A stretch of 64,000 nt of DNA from Chionoecetes opilio (GCA_016584305.1 JACEEZ010023684.1:2501-66500), one strand, 5' to 3'. Numbered from the stretch's first letter, positions 36,957 through 48,878 are shown. Made by a program: numbers and translations. The notes: a model not told the origin generated them from the sequence alone.

Positions 36957-37983
36957 ATGAGCATGCCTGGAGACTTCCGACCTCTGCTAATACCGGTCTT
37001 GAGCAGTCGTTGGCCAGTGTGCACGTTTACGACCAAACCTACGACTTTTCCGCGCTGTGGGTTCCGTCGTAGGACTTCCGACCAAAAAATGGTCTTTAAG
37101 TGTTTTGTGGCTTCCCTCCCTGATCTCGCCGACTCATCCTCAGAGATAGGGGGAGTTGTGAGCCTCCCTGGTGGGGCACATGGGGAGGGTAGCACCTCCC
37201 TCCTTCCCTCTCCCCCTGGGTTGCGGTGGGAAGGAGATAGCAGTGTGCGCATGTCTGTGAGTCATGGGGAGGGGAGTGAGAGGGTTGAGGCCTCTCCTCC
37301 GTGGTTGGAGAGTGGGCCTGCCTCCCCCCCTGCTACACCCCTCCGTTATCAGGCGCTGCCCTCCCCCCCGGCCCCCCACTCCCCCCCCCCCCCCCCGCGC
37401 GACCCTGGGCGTGGAGAGAATACGTCTCGACCACCTACGTTCGCCCAGATTGCGTCGCGCCCCCCCTCGCCGCTTGTGACACCCCGCCTCCCCAGTGTCC
37501 CTCCTGCCGGAGGGGGTGATGAGGGGGACCAAGGCTTTGAGCTGCCGAGGAGGCGACGTCGCGGACGTCCCTCCCAGGGGCGCGGGGCCCCACCCAGCTC
37601 CGCACAGGGGCACATAGCCCCCCTCCTAGTCCCTCTCACGGGGCTCCACCCAGCCACCCCCTCCAGCGGGTCGCGGGAAGAGAATGGGGCGCAAGGCGTA
37701 GTAATCGCCTGGGGGCCTTCTCTCCCTTTCAGGTGCTGGTGCGTTACCTGCCCCAGCACTACCCTGTTGAGGAGCTCACGGCCTACGTCAAGGAGATACT
37801 CAAGGACGACATGGTGGAGGTGACGCTGCTGTGGAGGAGGACCTCCGTGTTCGTCGTCTCTGCACACAGGAGGCATCGCCGTGAGCTCCTCGACATGAAC
37901 AACTGGGAGCAACATGTGTTTGTGTGCCCATATAGCTCTCTCCCAACAGACAGCTGCGGCTGCCTCTTCACGCCCTGTCAACA
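36957..37983 (+). pseudogene. LINE B ORF1-like protein
   Basis: A Pro/Ser/Gly-rich 288-codon frame (36957-37823) with TFAQIAS and a basic RRRRRGRPSQGRG patch. It shifts at about 37733 into a frame reading VRYLPQHYPVEELTAYVKEILKDD...VFVVSAHRRHRREL, then the endonuclease start. The position directly before the endonuclease and the basic Pro-rich style fit an ORF1 RNA-binding protein; the second part looks like its folded C-terminal domain. No zinc knuckle is visible. The true start is unclear; a Met at about 37089 is as plausible as 36957. Confidence 0.5.
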
Positions 37984-38869
37984 ATGGAAGGTAAACTGGA
38001 AATTGCCTCCTATAACTGTCAGGGTGTGAAGAGTAGTGAGCCTCACATCAGGGATCTCCTGAGGCAGGTGCACGTGCTGGCCCTACAGGAGACGTGGCTA
38101 TGTCCTGACGAGGTGCACAGACCGAATGGCCTCCATAAGGACTTTGTGTCGTTCTCGACTTCGGCGGTGGACGAGACACGGGTCCTGAGGCGTGGCAGGC
38201 CATACGGTGGTCTCACTTTTATGTGGCACAAGAGTCTTTCTAAATACATCAAAGTATGTAATGTTCAAGATCCTCGCATCTTGGGTATTGCATACAAGGA
38301 TGACCGGTTCTCCATGTTGCTGGTGAATGTGTATCTGCCCACCAGTATTGTGGAGAACAGGGACGAACAGCAGATGTATTTAGGAAGACTCGCCTCCATA
38401 ATAGAGGATGCTGAGGAGCAGAATGTTTGCATTCTCGGTGACTTTAATGTTGCTCCGGGCACTGCCTACTTCACAGACAATCAGCGCATGTGTGGAGACC
38501 GTGACATGGTGATGGCTAACGTGAGGGCGCCTCCCCCAACGAGCTTCACTCATGTCAACCAGGAGTGTCTCTCACGCACGTGGCTGGATCATGTGCTGTT
38601 GTCACCATGCCTGTTTGATGTGATGGATGAGTGCTCCATTCTGTACAAGTGTCTCTTCAGACCATTTTCCTCTCATGGTGGATCTCAAAGTTAATGGGCT
38701 CCCTGCTCTGACACAGGTCAGGCAGAATAATGCGGCAAGGATTAAGTGAGATTTTCGGGACAAGCGGAAGAGAGAGGAGTATGGTCGTGTAGTGACAGAG
38801 TTGCTGAGGGGCATTGCCATAGATCCTGTCAGGGTTTGTTGCTTCCAGAATGGACCGTGAGCACCATGA
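37984..38869 (+). pseudogene. LINE B endonuclease
   Basis: Starts MEGKLEIASYNCQGVKSS. Catalytic blocks in order: SYNCQG (Asn), LQETWL (Glu), VNVYLPT (Tyr), LGDFNVAP (Asp, Asn), RTWLDHVLLS (Asp-His). The final SDH block is present but out of frame: the ORF shifts near 38655, and SDHFPLMVDL is read in the next frame, then a TGA at about 38747. All catalytic residues can be found, so only small indels and stops separate it from function. Confidence 0.75.
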
Positions 38870-39572
38870 CGACCTCAACGCCTTCCACGAGGCGTTGATA
38901 GAGTGCATGCTGCGTACTGGCCAGACTGTGTTTGGTTTTTGCAGGCAGAGATGGAGGCATGTACCAGGCTGGAATGAGTTTGTTCGTGAGGCGCACAGTG
39001 CCGCGCGGGAGTCCTTCCTTGAGTGGCGAGCGGGTGGTGGTCCACGTTGGGGGCCACTGGCTGAGAGGATGAGGAACACCAGGGCCAGATTCAAGCTGTG
39101 TCTCAGGTGGTGTAAGTCACATGAGCACCAGCTTCGTGCCCAGTCCCTGGCTGACAAGCTGGCATCTGGTGACTCCCTTAACTTTTGTCGTGGCGTGCGC
39201 AGCATGAGCCCGGGCTCACACACGCTTCCCATACGGGTGGATCACGCTGTGGGGGAGGAGGGCATCGCCTCCATGTGGAGAGACCATTTCAAGGGCATTC
39301 TCAACTATGTGAGGGACGAGGAGAGTGAGAATGCCGTGCGTGGTGGGATGCGTGGTGTGTCGCTGCAGGGTTTCCGCAGCGTGGACCACGAGGAAATGAG
39401 AGGGGTATTGCAAAGTCTCTCCTCCAGTGAGGCTTTGAGTATGAATGGGCTCCCTTCTGGGGCATTTAAGTATGTGCCCCCCAGCCTGGTTACTTGGGTC
39501 TGTCTCTTCATCAATGCCTGTGTCTGCTATCAGTACATACCCAGTCAGGTATGGCAGTGCTTATAGTGCCTT
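38850..39572 (+). pseudogene. LINE B linker and N-terminal part of RT
   Basis: 238-codon frame: VPGWNEFVREAHSAARESFLEW, RFKLCLRWCKSHEHQLRAQSLADKLASGD and SMWRDHFKGILNYV are the region between endonuclease and RT. SSEALSMNGLPSGAFKYVPPSL is the first RT finger block. The frame is truncated by the Gypsy insertion after 39572 and resumes at 50926. Confidence 0.75.
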
Positions 39573-40150
39573 TGTACCTTATTTCTTTGTACACTTCTTA
39601 CCGTTTGTAGTTCTGTATGTTCTTGGTGCCGTGAACTCACTCAGGACCTTGTAATTGCTGTTCAATATTCCCTTCGATCACTATTCTTATACTGTTGGGG
39701 CAGGAATACACACAACTCCAGTTCTGGTATATTATTCACAGTTAGACTAGCGTACACAAGGACGTACAATGAGCACAGACACGAAATATGACTGGTATGG
39801 GCTAAGGTAAACTCCTCACTGCCTCCCAGCCGTCTCGTGGCTACCAACAACACTTTGGTCAAGCCGGTACAATATGAAAAATATCAGAGACACATGTGGC
39901 GTGTCGCTGTAGTACAAAGGGATTTAAGCTTAAGGTGCTAGGAGAGAGAGAGAGAGTAATTGGAGAGTAAATTAGAGACATATTCGCTAGGGACTTGAGA
40001 CCTGACATACAGTTGATTGTCGGTCTTAGTTCAAAGAGTATTGGAGGAAAGGTGCGAAGAGAAGAAATACGAGAGAGGAATTAGGAGACATATACGAGAG
40101 AGAGAGTAATTGGATACATGGGAGAGAGAGAAGTAATTGGAGACAGTACA
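39573..40150 (-). repeat. Gypsy 3' LTR (578 bp)
   Basis: TGTACC...GTACA, with inverted TG/CA ends. It is flanked on the outside by CCTT (39569-39572), repeated at 50926-50929. About 13 substitutions and two small indels separate it by eye from the 5' LTR after insertions are removed. Confidence 0.9.
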
Positions 40151-40384
40151 TAATGCTCGGCCACGTTAATACGGCTGTCCTCAGTCGTCCTAACTTATAC
40201 AAACACAAAAACTAATAGTGTACCTAACTGTGTTACTAAAATTAATTGTGGCATGAACAAAAACATAATACTTATAAATATCATCGAGAAATACGCATAA
40301 AAAATGAGACATTTACATATATACAGACATAGGAGACACAAAAAGGGAAGCAAAAAAAAAATATGAAGGAGCTTGCAAAAGGCG

Positions 40385-41894
40385 TTAGTGGCGAGTCCGA
40401 GAGCGAGTGTGATAAGGAAGGGGGGGAGGGCTAGGGAAAATTTGATAAAGGGGGCGGGGAGTAGGAGATGGACGGGGAAGAGGGGAGGAGGATTGGGGTT
40501 GAGGGTCAGGGAGGCTACCTGACATCATCCGAAGATGGGTCATATGCACTGTGCTGTCATCATGGGTCTCCACATCCCGAATGGTGCATTTGTTGCCCGC
40601 TTTTGCAATGATGCGGAAAGGGCCGAGGTGCTTTGGAGCAAGTTTGTTGTCCCGCGTGAAACTTATAAGAAAAACAATGTTGCCAATATTGAATTTGGGC
40701 GGGCGAGCTGACTTATGTTGGCGTGCAATGGCCTGAGAGGTTGAGGAACGCAAGTGAGCTCGGAGGGATTGGTGAATACGTTGAAAAGACGTAATTTGTA
40801 CCTTAGCAAAATGTTCAGGTACATAGAGAGGCCGAGGTTTAGCGAGCAACATATCATAAGGAAGGCGTTTGTCCACCCCGATAAGAATGAAGTGAGGGGT
40901 CTCGTTGATACTCTCATTGTAAGATGAATTAATGGAAGCAGCAACATGAGAGAGCCATTCGTCCCACGTTTGAGAAAAAACATTAGTGACATGACGTAAC
41001 GCCTCTAGAATCTTACGATTTGCCCTTTCAGTAAGACCGTTAGACGCTGGGTGATGGGCAACAATGAATGTCTGACGAATGTTGAAAGCTGCACATAACT
41101 CAGCAAGGAGATAATTTCGAAATTCACCGCCGTTGTCGGAAAGTATGACTTTAGGTGTTGTGGAAGGATTGATTACATGATCAACAAGAGCTCGAGCCAC
41201 CGAGACTGCTGACTTGTCACGGAGGGGAGCTAAAATGACGTACCGAGAAAAATGATCGACACAAGCAAACAAATACTGATAGCCAGACGTAGCTCGAGGA
41301 AGCTTGAGGAGATCAACACCTACTGTATCCCAAGGACGTTCCGGAATTGGATATTCAAGCATGGGTAGGGATGGGATTGGAACATGGAAGCATGCGATTC
41401 CTACAGGGAAAGATGAATGACCTATGTGGCGCGCGCAGGAAAGACACTTTGAAACATGTTGAGTGACGTCGCGTCTTACTGTCGGCCACCAGTACCGCGA
41501 TAACACCGAACGTATCGTGCGATCAACACCTGGATGAGCGGCTTGTACCGAGTCATGACTGATAAGTAGTACCTGAAAAACCAAGAAATCAGGTATGACA
41601 AGTTGTGACACATCTCCACGGGGCGAGGTTGGCGGAGGGGCTCGGCGGGTGAGAAGGCCATGTTCTAGGCAAAATTGTGAAGCAGGAATAGGTAACCGAG
41701 GGAGAGACGACGTGTCGTCCTCTCCGAGAGAAATAATGACCTGTCCCCACAGCGTGTCATCACGTTGCGCATTCATGAGGACGTCTTCCGTTATCTCCGA
41801 TTGTGGCTGAGCCGTAACCAACGAGGCAGCAACCGTAACAGATCGGGAGAGGGCATCCGCAACGACATTGAGTTTACCAGGAACATACTCGATG
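40385..41894 (-). pseudogene. Gypsy integrase (3' part of pol)
   Basis: Continues from RNase H (IEYVPGKLNVVADALSR, at the point of the RTE insertion) into integrase. The HHCC zinc domain is HDSVQAAHPG...KCLSCARH. The catalytic core has Asp in TVGVDLL, Asp in ILSDNGGEF and Glu in SNGLTERAN with exactly 35 residues between the last two, the D,D-35-E signature that joins cDNA to target DNA. A C-terminal GPFRII-like fold and a Pro-rich tail end at a stop at 40385. This segment is open throughout, about 500 codons. It lacks its own start because it is the 3' portion of a polyprotein, severed from RT by RTE copy 2. Confidence 0.88.
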
Positions 41895-43786
41895 TGGGAA
41901 CCAGGACCAGCACAGGGCTCTGTCATGCCGGACTAGAACCCTCCTGGGGAGAGACAAGGAGAGGTATGTCAGGAGTCTCGCTGAGGATGTCGAGGGTCAT
42001 TTGAACGCTAATGACCTCCGACCCGCCTACCGAGCCCTGAAGAAGCTCCGTTCCAAGTCTCCTTCTCGGGCGAGTGCTATTCGAACAGCAGATGGGCGCC
42101 TCGTGTCGGACATGGATGGGCAGATGGCTCGTTGGGCTGAGTACTTTGGGCAGTTGTTCACGGTGGACCCTCCAACTGAGCAGCTTCACACCACTGGGTT
42201 ACAGGCAGTGGATGCCGATCCTCCCATTGACGAAACCGCACCCTCTCTTGACGAAGTCAGAGAGGCTGTAGCAAAGTTGAAGGGTGGAAAGGCAGCTGGT
42301 GTCTGTAATATTAGTGCGGAGCTCCTCAAAGCTGGGCGTGAGGCCATGATCCGCGGGTTGCATGCTGTCCTGACTGCCGTGTGGCAATCAGGTACCATTC
42401 CTCCTGACTGGAAAAGGGGGCTGGTCGTCCCTATCTGGAAAGGGAAAGGGGGCCGTCAGGACTGCAACAACTACCGCGGTATTATACTGCTCAGCGTACC
42501 AGGCAAGGTGCTTGCCCATCTATTGCTGACACGGATTCGCAGTCATCTGGTGAAGCATCAGAGACCTCAGCAGTCTGGGTTCACGCCTGGTAAGTCAACA
42601 ACAGACCGTATCCTAGCGCTTCGTGTCCTGGTGGAACGCCGACGTGAGTTTCGACAGGGGATGCTGCAGCCTATGTTGATCTCAAGAAGGCGTTTGACTC
42701 AGTGCATCGTGAGTCACTCTGGGATCTTCTGCGATTTCGAGGGATTCCTGCAAGGACTATTGGTTTGATAACTGGTCTGTATTCTGGGACTGAGAGTGCT
42801 GTGAAGTGTGGGGCAGGTGTATCCAGCTTCTTTCCTGTGAATACAGGAGTGAGGCAAGGGTGCGTCCTTGCCCCATCACTTTTCAACGCTTGAATGGACT
42901 GGGTATTGGACAAGGTTGTAGATCAAAGTGATTGTGGAGCATCCGTCGGCAACACCAAGATCACTGATCTTGTTTTTGCCGATGATGCAGTAATCTTTGC
43001 TGAGTCGCTGGAGGTCCTGGTGATGGCTCTCGAGGCGCTGCACGAGGAGGCAAAGCCTTTGGGACTTGAGGTCTCCTGGCCCAAGACCAAGGTCCAGGTG
43101 TTTGGAGACTTACTAGATGAAGCAGTACAGTCTGTTCATGCGTGTGGCGAGGACATTGAGATCTTGGAAAGTTTTACATACCTTGGTAGCGCAGTCCATA
43201 ATGACGGCGGGTCACGTCAAGAAGTCTTACGGCGGATTGGCATAGCCCACGGTGTTATGGACTCGCTCAGCGGGAGTATTTGGCGTTGTCGGTACCTGTG
43301 CAGGAGGACAAAGATCCGGATCTTCAAGTCGCTTGTGATCCCTGTCTTACTCTATGGTTGTGAGACATGGACACTAAATAGTGACTTGAAGAGACGAATC
43401 AATGCCTTTGGTAATAAGTGTCTTCGCAGAATCATGGGGTATCGCTGGGATGATTACGTGTCAAATCAGCGATTGCACCGTGAGACTGAATCGAGGCCTA
43501 TTACCTGCATAGTCCGTCAGCGCCAACTTCGGCTATATGGGCATGTGGCACACTAACCTGAAACCGATCCTTCCCATCGGGTTGTATCTGTAAGAGACAA
43601 TCCGGCGTGGAGGAGGCCAAGAGGGCGCCCACAAGGCTCGTGGCTGGGGCAGGTTGATGTTTCTTGTCGAGAGCTGCTTGGTATGGGAAAGGAGCCTGCA
43701 TGGGAACTCGCGCGTGGTGACCCCCGGGAGTGGCGTCGTAGGGTGGGCGAGGCGACGCGCCCCCCGGCGTATGCCCCCAATGATTG
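41895..43786 (+). mobile_element. RTE-type LINE, copy 2 (5'-truncated, inside Gypsy pol)
   Basis: Aligns with copy 1 from about 1828 to its TGATTGAT tail. Flanked by a perfect 10-bp duplication ATACTCGATG (41885-41894 and 43787-43796). Removing the element and one duplicate restores the Gypsy frame through EDYRPSIEYVPGK. 5' truncation plus duplication is the normal result of target-primed reverse transcription. Confidence 0.93.
41920..43780 (+). pseudogene. RTE reverse transcriptase, copy 2
   Basis: RT body with better-preserved motifs than copy 1: GFTPGKSTTDR, motif A (correct only after a one-base deletion at about 42664, where GGATGCTGCAG replaces GGATGCTTGCAG), NTGVRQGCVLAPSLFN (motif B) and FADDAVIFAES (motif C intact). 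A TGT to TGA change at about 42892 and a TAA near 43554 (CACTAA for CGCTAC) add two stops. The endonuclease is absent. Dead on arrival because of truncation, then mutated further. Confidence 0.85.
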
Positions 43787-43796
43787 ATACTCGATG

Positions 43797-45010
43797 GATG
43801 GACGATAATCCTCTACAATTACCATCCAGCGTGTAAGACGACCGGTGAGATTACGACCTTTAAATAAGTCTTTGATAGCCTGATAATCTGTTTAGACAGT
43901 AATGGGATATCCATAAATGAGGTCACGGAAGTGACGTAAAGCCCAAATAATAGCAAGTGTTTCAAGATCAGTAACCGAATAGCGTGACTCAGCGCTACTG
44001 AGACGACGACTATCGTATGCAACTGGGCGATTCTACCCTCTGCCGTCTGCTTGCATGAGAGCAGCGCCAAGACCAAATCCTGATGCATACGTTGCAATGA
44101 TGAATGGCTTGTCGAAATCAGGAAAAGCTAGAACGGCGCCGTGGTGAGAGTCGTTTTGAGAGTATTAAATGCATGTTCCTGATCATCACCCCAAACGAAC
44201 GCAGCGTCTTTCCGAAGCAAACGTAGCAATGGGGAAGAGAGCCGTGCGTATTGAGGACACAATTGGCGATAGAAACCTGATAGACCCAGAAATGACTTGA
44301 GTTCCGTAACAGAGGTGGGGCGAGGGAAATTCATGACCGCCGCGGTCTTGTCATCTGACGTATGTAGACCATTTGCGTCAACAACATGACCAAGGAATGT
44401 GAGACGCTTCTTGAGAAAATGACACTTTGTAAGCTTGACTTTTAACCCGGCATGAGAGAGACGCTCAAAAACATCAGTGAGTCTGTCGAAGTGAGTCTCC
44501 ATATCGCGTGACACTACCACTACGTCATCCAGATAAGCAAAGACACCGTTACCGAGGGGATCACGAAAAACTTCGTTAATGAGAAGCTGAAAACAGATAG
44601 GCGAATTTTTCAGACTCATAGGCAAGCGTAGGTACTGAAAGTGACCCGCGGGCGTGCTGAACGCAGTGAGCAGACGCGATTCGGGAGCCAAGGGCACTTG
44701 CCAGAATCCGGACATAGGATCAAGGGAAGTAAATACCGCGTTATGTTCACCCAGTGACTGCAACAAATCAGACAAAACAGGGAGAGGATACCGTTGGGAG
44801 GCAGTACACTGAATAAGACGCCTGAAATCTACAACTGGCCTGAAATCACCATCTTTCTTAGGAACAAGAAAAAGCGGAGTGTTCCATGGTGAAGTCGACG
44901 GCTCGACAACCCCGTCTTCGATCATTTCCTGAACTTTACGACTAGCTATCGCACGTTGACTGTGAGGTAGACGATAAGCAGGAATATACACAGGACGCGC
45001 AGCAGGAAGG
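43797..45010 (-). pseudogene. Gypsy reverse transcriptase and RNase H N-part
   Basis: RT ORF 44991-44128: VPKKDGDFRPVVDFRRL, SLDPMSGFWQ (motif A Asp; usual D.S.FWQ form), LPMSLKNSPICFQ (motif B) and FAYLDDVVVVS (motif C, YLDD; both Asp intact), then LTFLGHVVDANG and SFLGLSGFYRQL. Downstream, frames shift and RNase H remnants are seen between 44127 and 43797 ([46 protein letters not shown]). RNase H is split by RTE copy 2. Several stops in the RNase H part. Confidence 0.85.
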
Positions 45011-45932
45011 AGCTAATCTTGTGCTCAAGCAAATGTGTACAGCCAAGAAGTTGCCCCGGGAGAGGTACAGCCGAGGAATACTGGAATAATAGGTGTAGAA
45101 GGCGCGTTTCAAAATCATGGTAATCAGTATCATTGAGCGAAGGCGTAACGTTCGCAGAGAAGTCATGAAATGCATTCGAGGAGGAGGAATGTGTAACCGC
45201 TGAAGCTAGGAATGAATCTGGGAGAACGCATTCTTGTATCGGCGAAGGGTATACTAAAGCTTCACCCAAACAAGTGCCTTTCGCGAGATTAAGAGTGCCG
45301 TGAGTCACATTATGCACCAATATGAAGGTATGACCATCGTGCACCTGAGCAATACCTGATTCGAGATGAACACCACGGATTCTCACTGATTCAGAAACGA
45401 CAACTACGTCCGTACCGTCGGGGACTGTTCGTAAGCGAACACGTAACATCTGAACAGAATGAGGATCTAGGATACTGCAGGTACCTAGAATCACATTGAC
45501 TGTTGGTGCGTGTGTTAAGCAAAGAACAGGAGAAGCGAAAACAGGAGAATTACCGGAGGTGTCGGGCATCGTGGCTGAAGCCTGAGAACAAGGTGCGGGG
45601 CCCTGGGGGGGGCGATGTAGGTGTGAGGTCATGAACGCGCGGTGGCGGTGATAAGTCAGGGCAGGGAGGACGCAATTCCTCATCTGCCGTGCAAAGGGCA
45701 CGTGAAGGTTGCAAAGCTGGACAAGACTGACCACGGTAAGTGATGAAATCTGCACCAGAAAAAATATCCACATGAAGTCGACGCAAGGTGGGGAGACAAA
45801 GCAATCCGTCAGAAGGAAGTGCATAATCTCTAAGAATGTAAAAATTGACGCGGACAGGCTTCGCGCGCGCATGGAAGCGAAAACGCAACAAAATAGACCC
45901 AAGTGCATTATAAACTTTGCCGTCAGCACCAC
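45011..45932 (-). pseudogene. Gypsy pol segment between protease and RT
   Basis: Overlapping frames (ORF 45932-44946) encode a hydrophobic beta-rich stretch (VQMLRVRLRTVPDGTDVVVVSE, HTFILVHNVTHGTLNLAKGTCLGE) typical of the protease-RT connection. The stretch ends in LLGCTHLLEHKI just before the RT frame at about 45000. A frameshift separates it from both neighbours. Confidence 0.6.
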
Positions 45933-46146
45933 TGATATACACGTCAGTAGGCAGTATGGAATATGATGAATTGGACGCTCGTTGCAACGTTGACTCTGCT
46001 AGTAAGTTTATCTCGGCACCTGTATCAATGGTGAGAGCCAGTCGCGATGAAGCTACACTGACAGGAACAGCCAAAAGCTTGTCAGAGGAAGTGACATTCA
46101 CGAGCGAAGGAGAGAGGGAGAAATAACGGGACCCTGTGAGGACCAT
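45550..46146 (-). pseudogene. Gypsy aspartic protease
   Basis: 198-codon frame with LALTIDTGAEINLLAEST, the DTG active-site motif of retropepsins, followed by VYISGADGKVYNALGSI (flap region) and LRDYALPSDGLLCLPTL. It cleaves the Gag-Pol polyprotein in the particle; it works as a dimer. It lies between gag (ends 46235) and RT, as expected. The C-terminal third is Pro-rich and probably a shifted frame. Confidence 0.8.
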
Positions 46147-46234
46147 ATGCGAAGATAGGAGGAACGCGTGTGATCACTGACAACACGGGAAGGCGAGTCT
46201 GAACGCCTGGGGCACGAAGGGAAGTCCGTGCCCA

Positions 46235-47278
46235 TCACTGAAAATTCCTTCCACGCCGTTCGCGCTGTGCTTTTAGGAAGAGACAGGTGTCGGCGGGATG
46301 AGAAGCCGTCTTATGGTAATAGCACCATTGATCACGTGGAGACTCACGAGAGTTAGACTGAGACTGAACTGACTGGGGATGGGCGCGACAATCCCTGAAA
46401 TGGTGACCAGGTTTGTTGCAAGTATAGCAAGTGAGGGGTTTGGCCGCCCGAGTAGGAAGGGGAAGGGGAGGAGGGGGAGGAGGTTGGGAGGATCGCACTT
46501 GTTGGAAAGGTGCGCGTGGCCGGGAGAGAGCCGGAGCAGAGACATGAGCGACTGCAGCATAAGACTGAGACCGCAATTTAGCCTCTATAGACACCTTTAG
46601 GTCATGAATGGTAGATGAAGGAAGAAACTGGATGTCTCTGGTGAACTGAGCAGCTTGAGGCGTGAGGAGGTTCGTGTAAAGGACATATGACAGGAGATTA
46701 AGAATATGATCCTTGGGCATTGCAGAGGCAGCATTGAGCCACTGGGAGTGAGTGAGAGAATGATCAAGTTCCGTACGGAACCGACCTGACAAACCGGCAG
46801 CGTCATGGGAAGAAAGAGACCCTGAATTTGAGCGAATGAGTTCAATCAAATTACCAAGACTAGCTAGACATGGGTCATTATCAGAACAGGCAAACTCTTT
46901 GATCAAATGGTCACAGAAAGAGGAAAAATCTTTACATGAAGAGTAGAAATCGTCTTCAAGGGCAGCACCAGCAGGAGTATGAGTATCACAATTCATGCAT
47001 GCACGCATGAAGGTGACCTTTTCCTGACTGGTGAGGGAGGACTGTGACACAGCATCCGTAACTCGTCTGATAAAGGTGAACACTGAGTAGGAGGGATCAT
47101 TGCCAGACCAGAGGGGAATAGAATCAGTGGTAGGGAGTGCCTTAGGGGGGGCAAGGGGGGCAGAGAGGGCAGGGAGGGCAGGGGGGGCAGGAGTAAAAGG
47201 AGCATGGGGGGTGACAGGGGCAGCAGGAGGCACCATGGGGGGCGTCTGCTGTGGGTCTTGGGTCTGGCCAGAAGGCAT
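46235..47278 (-). CDS. Gypsy Gag-like protein
   Basis: The Met at 47278 (MPSGQTQDPQ) is a plausible start; the frame is open upstream to 47395. Pro/Ala-rich N-terminus (about 60 residues), a helical capsid-like middle (PSYSVFTFIRRVTDAVSQ...LLSYVLYTNLLTPQAAQF), a Pro/Arg linker, then zinc-binding CYTCNKPGHHFRDC (C-x2-C-x4-H-x4-C) and a second Cys/His cluster CYYHKTASHPADTC. The length of about 347 residues suits a Gypsy Gag. It would form the particle and package RNA. The frame is intact, unlike pol. The ORF ends about 90 bp before the protease ORF in a different frame, so Gag-Pol may need frameshifting, or indels may have occurred. Confidence 0.8.
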   Translation of the reverse strand: MPSGQTQDPQQTPPMVPPAAPVTPHAPFTPAPPALPALSAPLAPPKALPTTDSIPLWSGNDPSYSVFTFIRRVTDAVSQSSLTSQEKVTFMRACMNCDTHTPAGAALEDDFYSSCKDFSSFCDHLIKEFACSDNDPCLASLGNLIELIRSNSGSLSSHDAAGLSGRFRTELDHSLTHSQWLNAASAMPKDHILNLLSYVLYTNLLTPQAAQFTRDIQFLPSSTIHDLKVSIEAKLRSQSYAAVAHVSAPALSRPRAPFQQVRSSQPPPPPPLPLPTRAAKPLTCYTCNKPGHHFRDCRAHPQSVQSQSNSRESPRDQWCYYHKTASHPADTCLFLKAQRERRGRNFQ

Positions 47279-47411
47279 GGTAACAGGAAGAGAGGACGTA
47301 ATGCAACAGAAAAGCTTTCCAGAACGAATATGGGACGGGGATAATGCACTCCTCATAAAAGACACAGAAAAAAAATGACACTTAAAAAAACACACAAAAA
47401 ATGCAGGACGT

Positions 47412-48878
47412 ACTATAGTCTATTCACTTAAGCTGGATTCCTGGGCTGGGAGCTGCTCGATGCCTAGCTGAGTTTGTAAGGACGTCGCTGATTGGCTGAT
47501 AGACTCGGGCTGGGTGGCGATGGTGGTGGTACTTGCCTCGCCTCAACCCAAAACCCTTGCGTTGCCTCAGAAAAATATTCATATTTCTTGGCTTTACTCA
47601 CCTCTTACACAAGATAGGCCTATTTTGTTTGCATCAGTGAATCAGGCAGTGATTGTTCAACAACAACACGCCATTCATAACTCAATAGGTAAAAAATAAA
47701 GTCATGACTGACTATCACAAGAGTAGGCGGACTTTTAGGTTTTCAGTGCATTGAAATGTTGTACTCCTAACCGATATTACCAAGCTACCAGATGATATTT
47801 ATAAAAGCTGAGCCTACCATCGTGTTCATAATACATTGCTGCATATCATGAGCATAAAAAAAATTACACTAAGACTACACTAATATTAAGATAATTGAAG
47901 GAAAGTAAAAGAGTGTATAAACATTTTTTCTTGCTTATTTTGCTTCAACTCGCTGTAACTCCATAAGTTTTGGTCGCATTTAATTTTCAAGAACTGTTTC
48001 CAAATCCTTATACTTTTCCGCTACCTGTGGGATGTAGCACGTACCAATAAGGAAAAGAGTAGGTGGTCAAAATGGCTAAGAAAGTTAAACTGTTTCAAAC
48101 TGGTGCCGTGACGGGTGGAGCCTCTGATAGCTCTCCCGAGAAAAAGTCTCTCCTGTATAGTAGCAATGCTCACCCGTCACTGTGCCAGTTTTCAGTAGTA
48201 GTTTAACTTTCTTAGCCATTTTGACCACCTACTCTTTTCCTTATTGGTACGTGCTACATACCACAGGAAGCGGAAAAGTATAAGGAATTTGAAACAGTTC
48301 TTGAAAATTGAATGCGACCAAAATTTATGGAGTTACAGCGAGTTGAAGCAAAATAAGCAAGAAAAAATGTTTATACACTCTTTTACTTTCCTTCAATTAT
48401 CTTAATATTAGTGTAATCTTAGTGTAATTTTTTTATGCTCATGATATGCAGCAATGTATTATGAACACGATGGTAGGCTCAGCTTTCATAAATATCATCT
48501 GGTAGTTTGGTAATATCGGGTAGGAGTACAACATTTCAATGCACTGAAAACCTAAAAGTCCGCCTACTCTTGTGATAGTCAGTCATGACTTTATTTTTTA
48601 CCCTATTGAGTTATGAATGGCGTGTTGTTGTTGAACAATCACTGCCTGATTCACTGATGCAAACAAAATAGGCCTATCTTGTGTAAGAGATGAGTAAAGC
48701 CAAGAAATATGAATATTTTTCTAAGGCAAATCAAGGGTTTTGGGTTGCGGCGAGGCAAGTACCACCACCATCACCACCCAGCCCGAGTCTATCAGCCAAT
48801 CAGCGACGTCCTTACAAACTCGTCTAGGCAGCGAGCTGCTACCAAGAATCCAGCCAGCTTAAGTGAATAGACTATAGT
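47412..48878. mobile_element. 1.47-kb foldback element with arms of about 710 bp
   Basis: Left arm 47412-48122 and right arm about 48168-48878 are near-perfect reverse complements over their whole length, with an unpaired centre of about 45 bp (CTCTGATAGCTCTCCC...). Both ends are ACTATAGT, itself palindromic, followed inward by CTATTCACTTAAGCTGG. An 8-bp duplication of ACTATAGT is possible but cannot be told from the inverted end. It sits in the Gypsy leader between gag and the primer-binding site. No ORF of note. Foldback-type or very long-TIR MITE. Confidence 0.85.

Noticed and set aside
40150..40385. An env-like gene that would make the Gypsy element an endogenous retrovirus
   Set aside because: Only 235 bp lies between the end of integrase and the 3' LTR, with no ORF.
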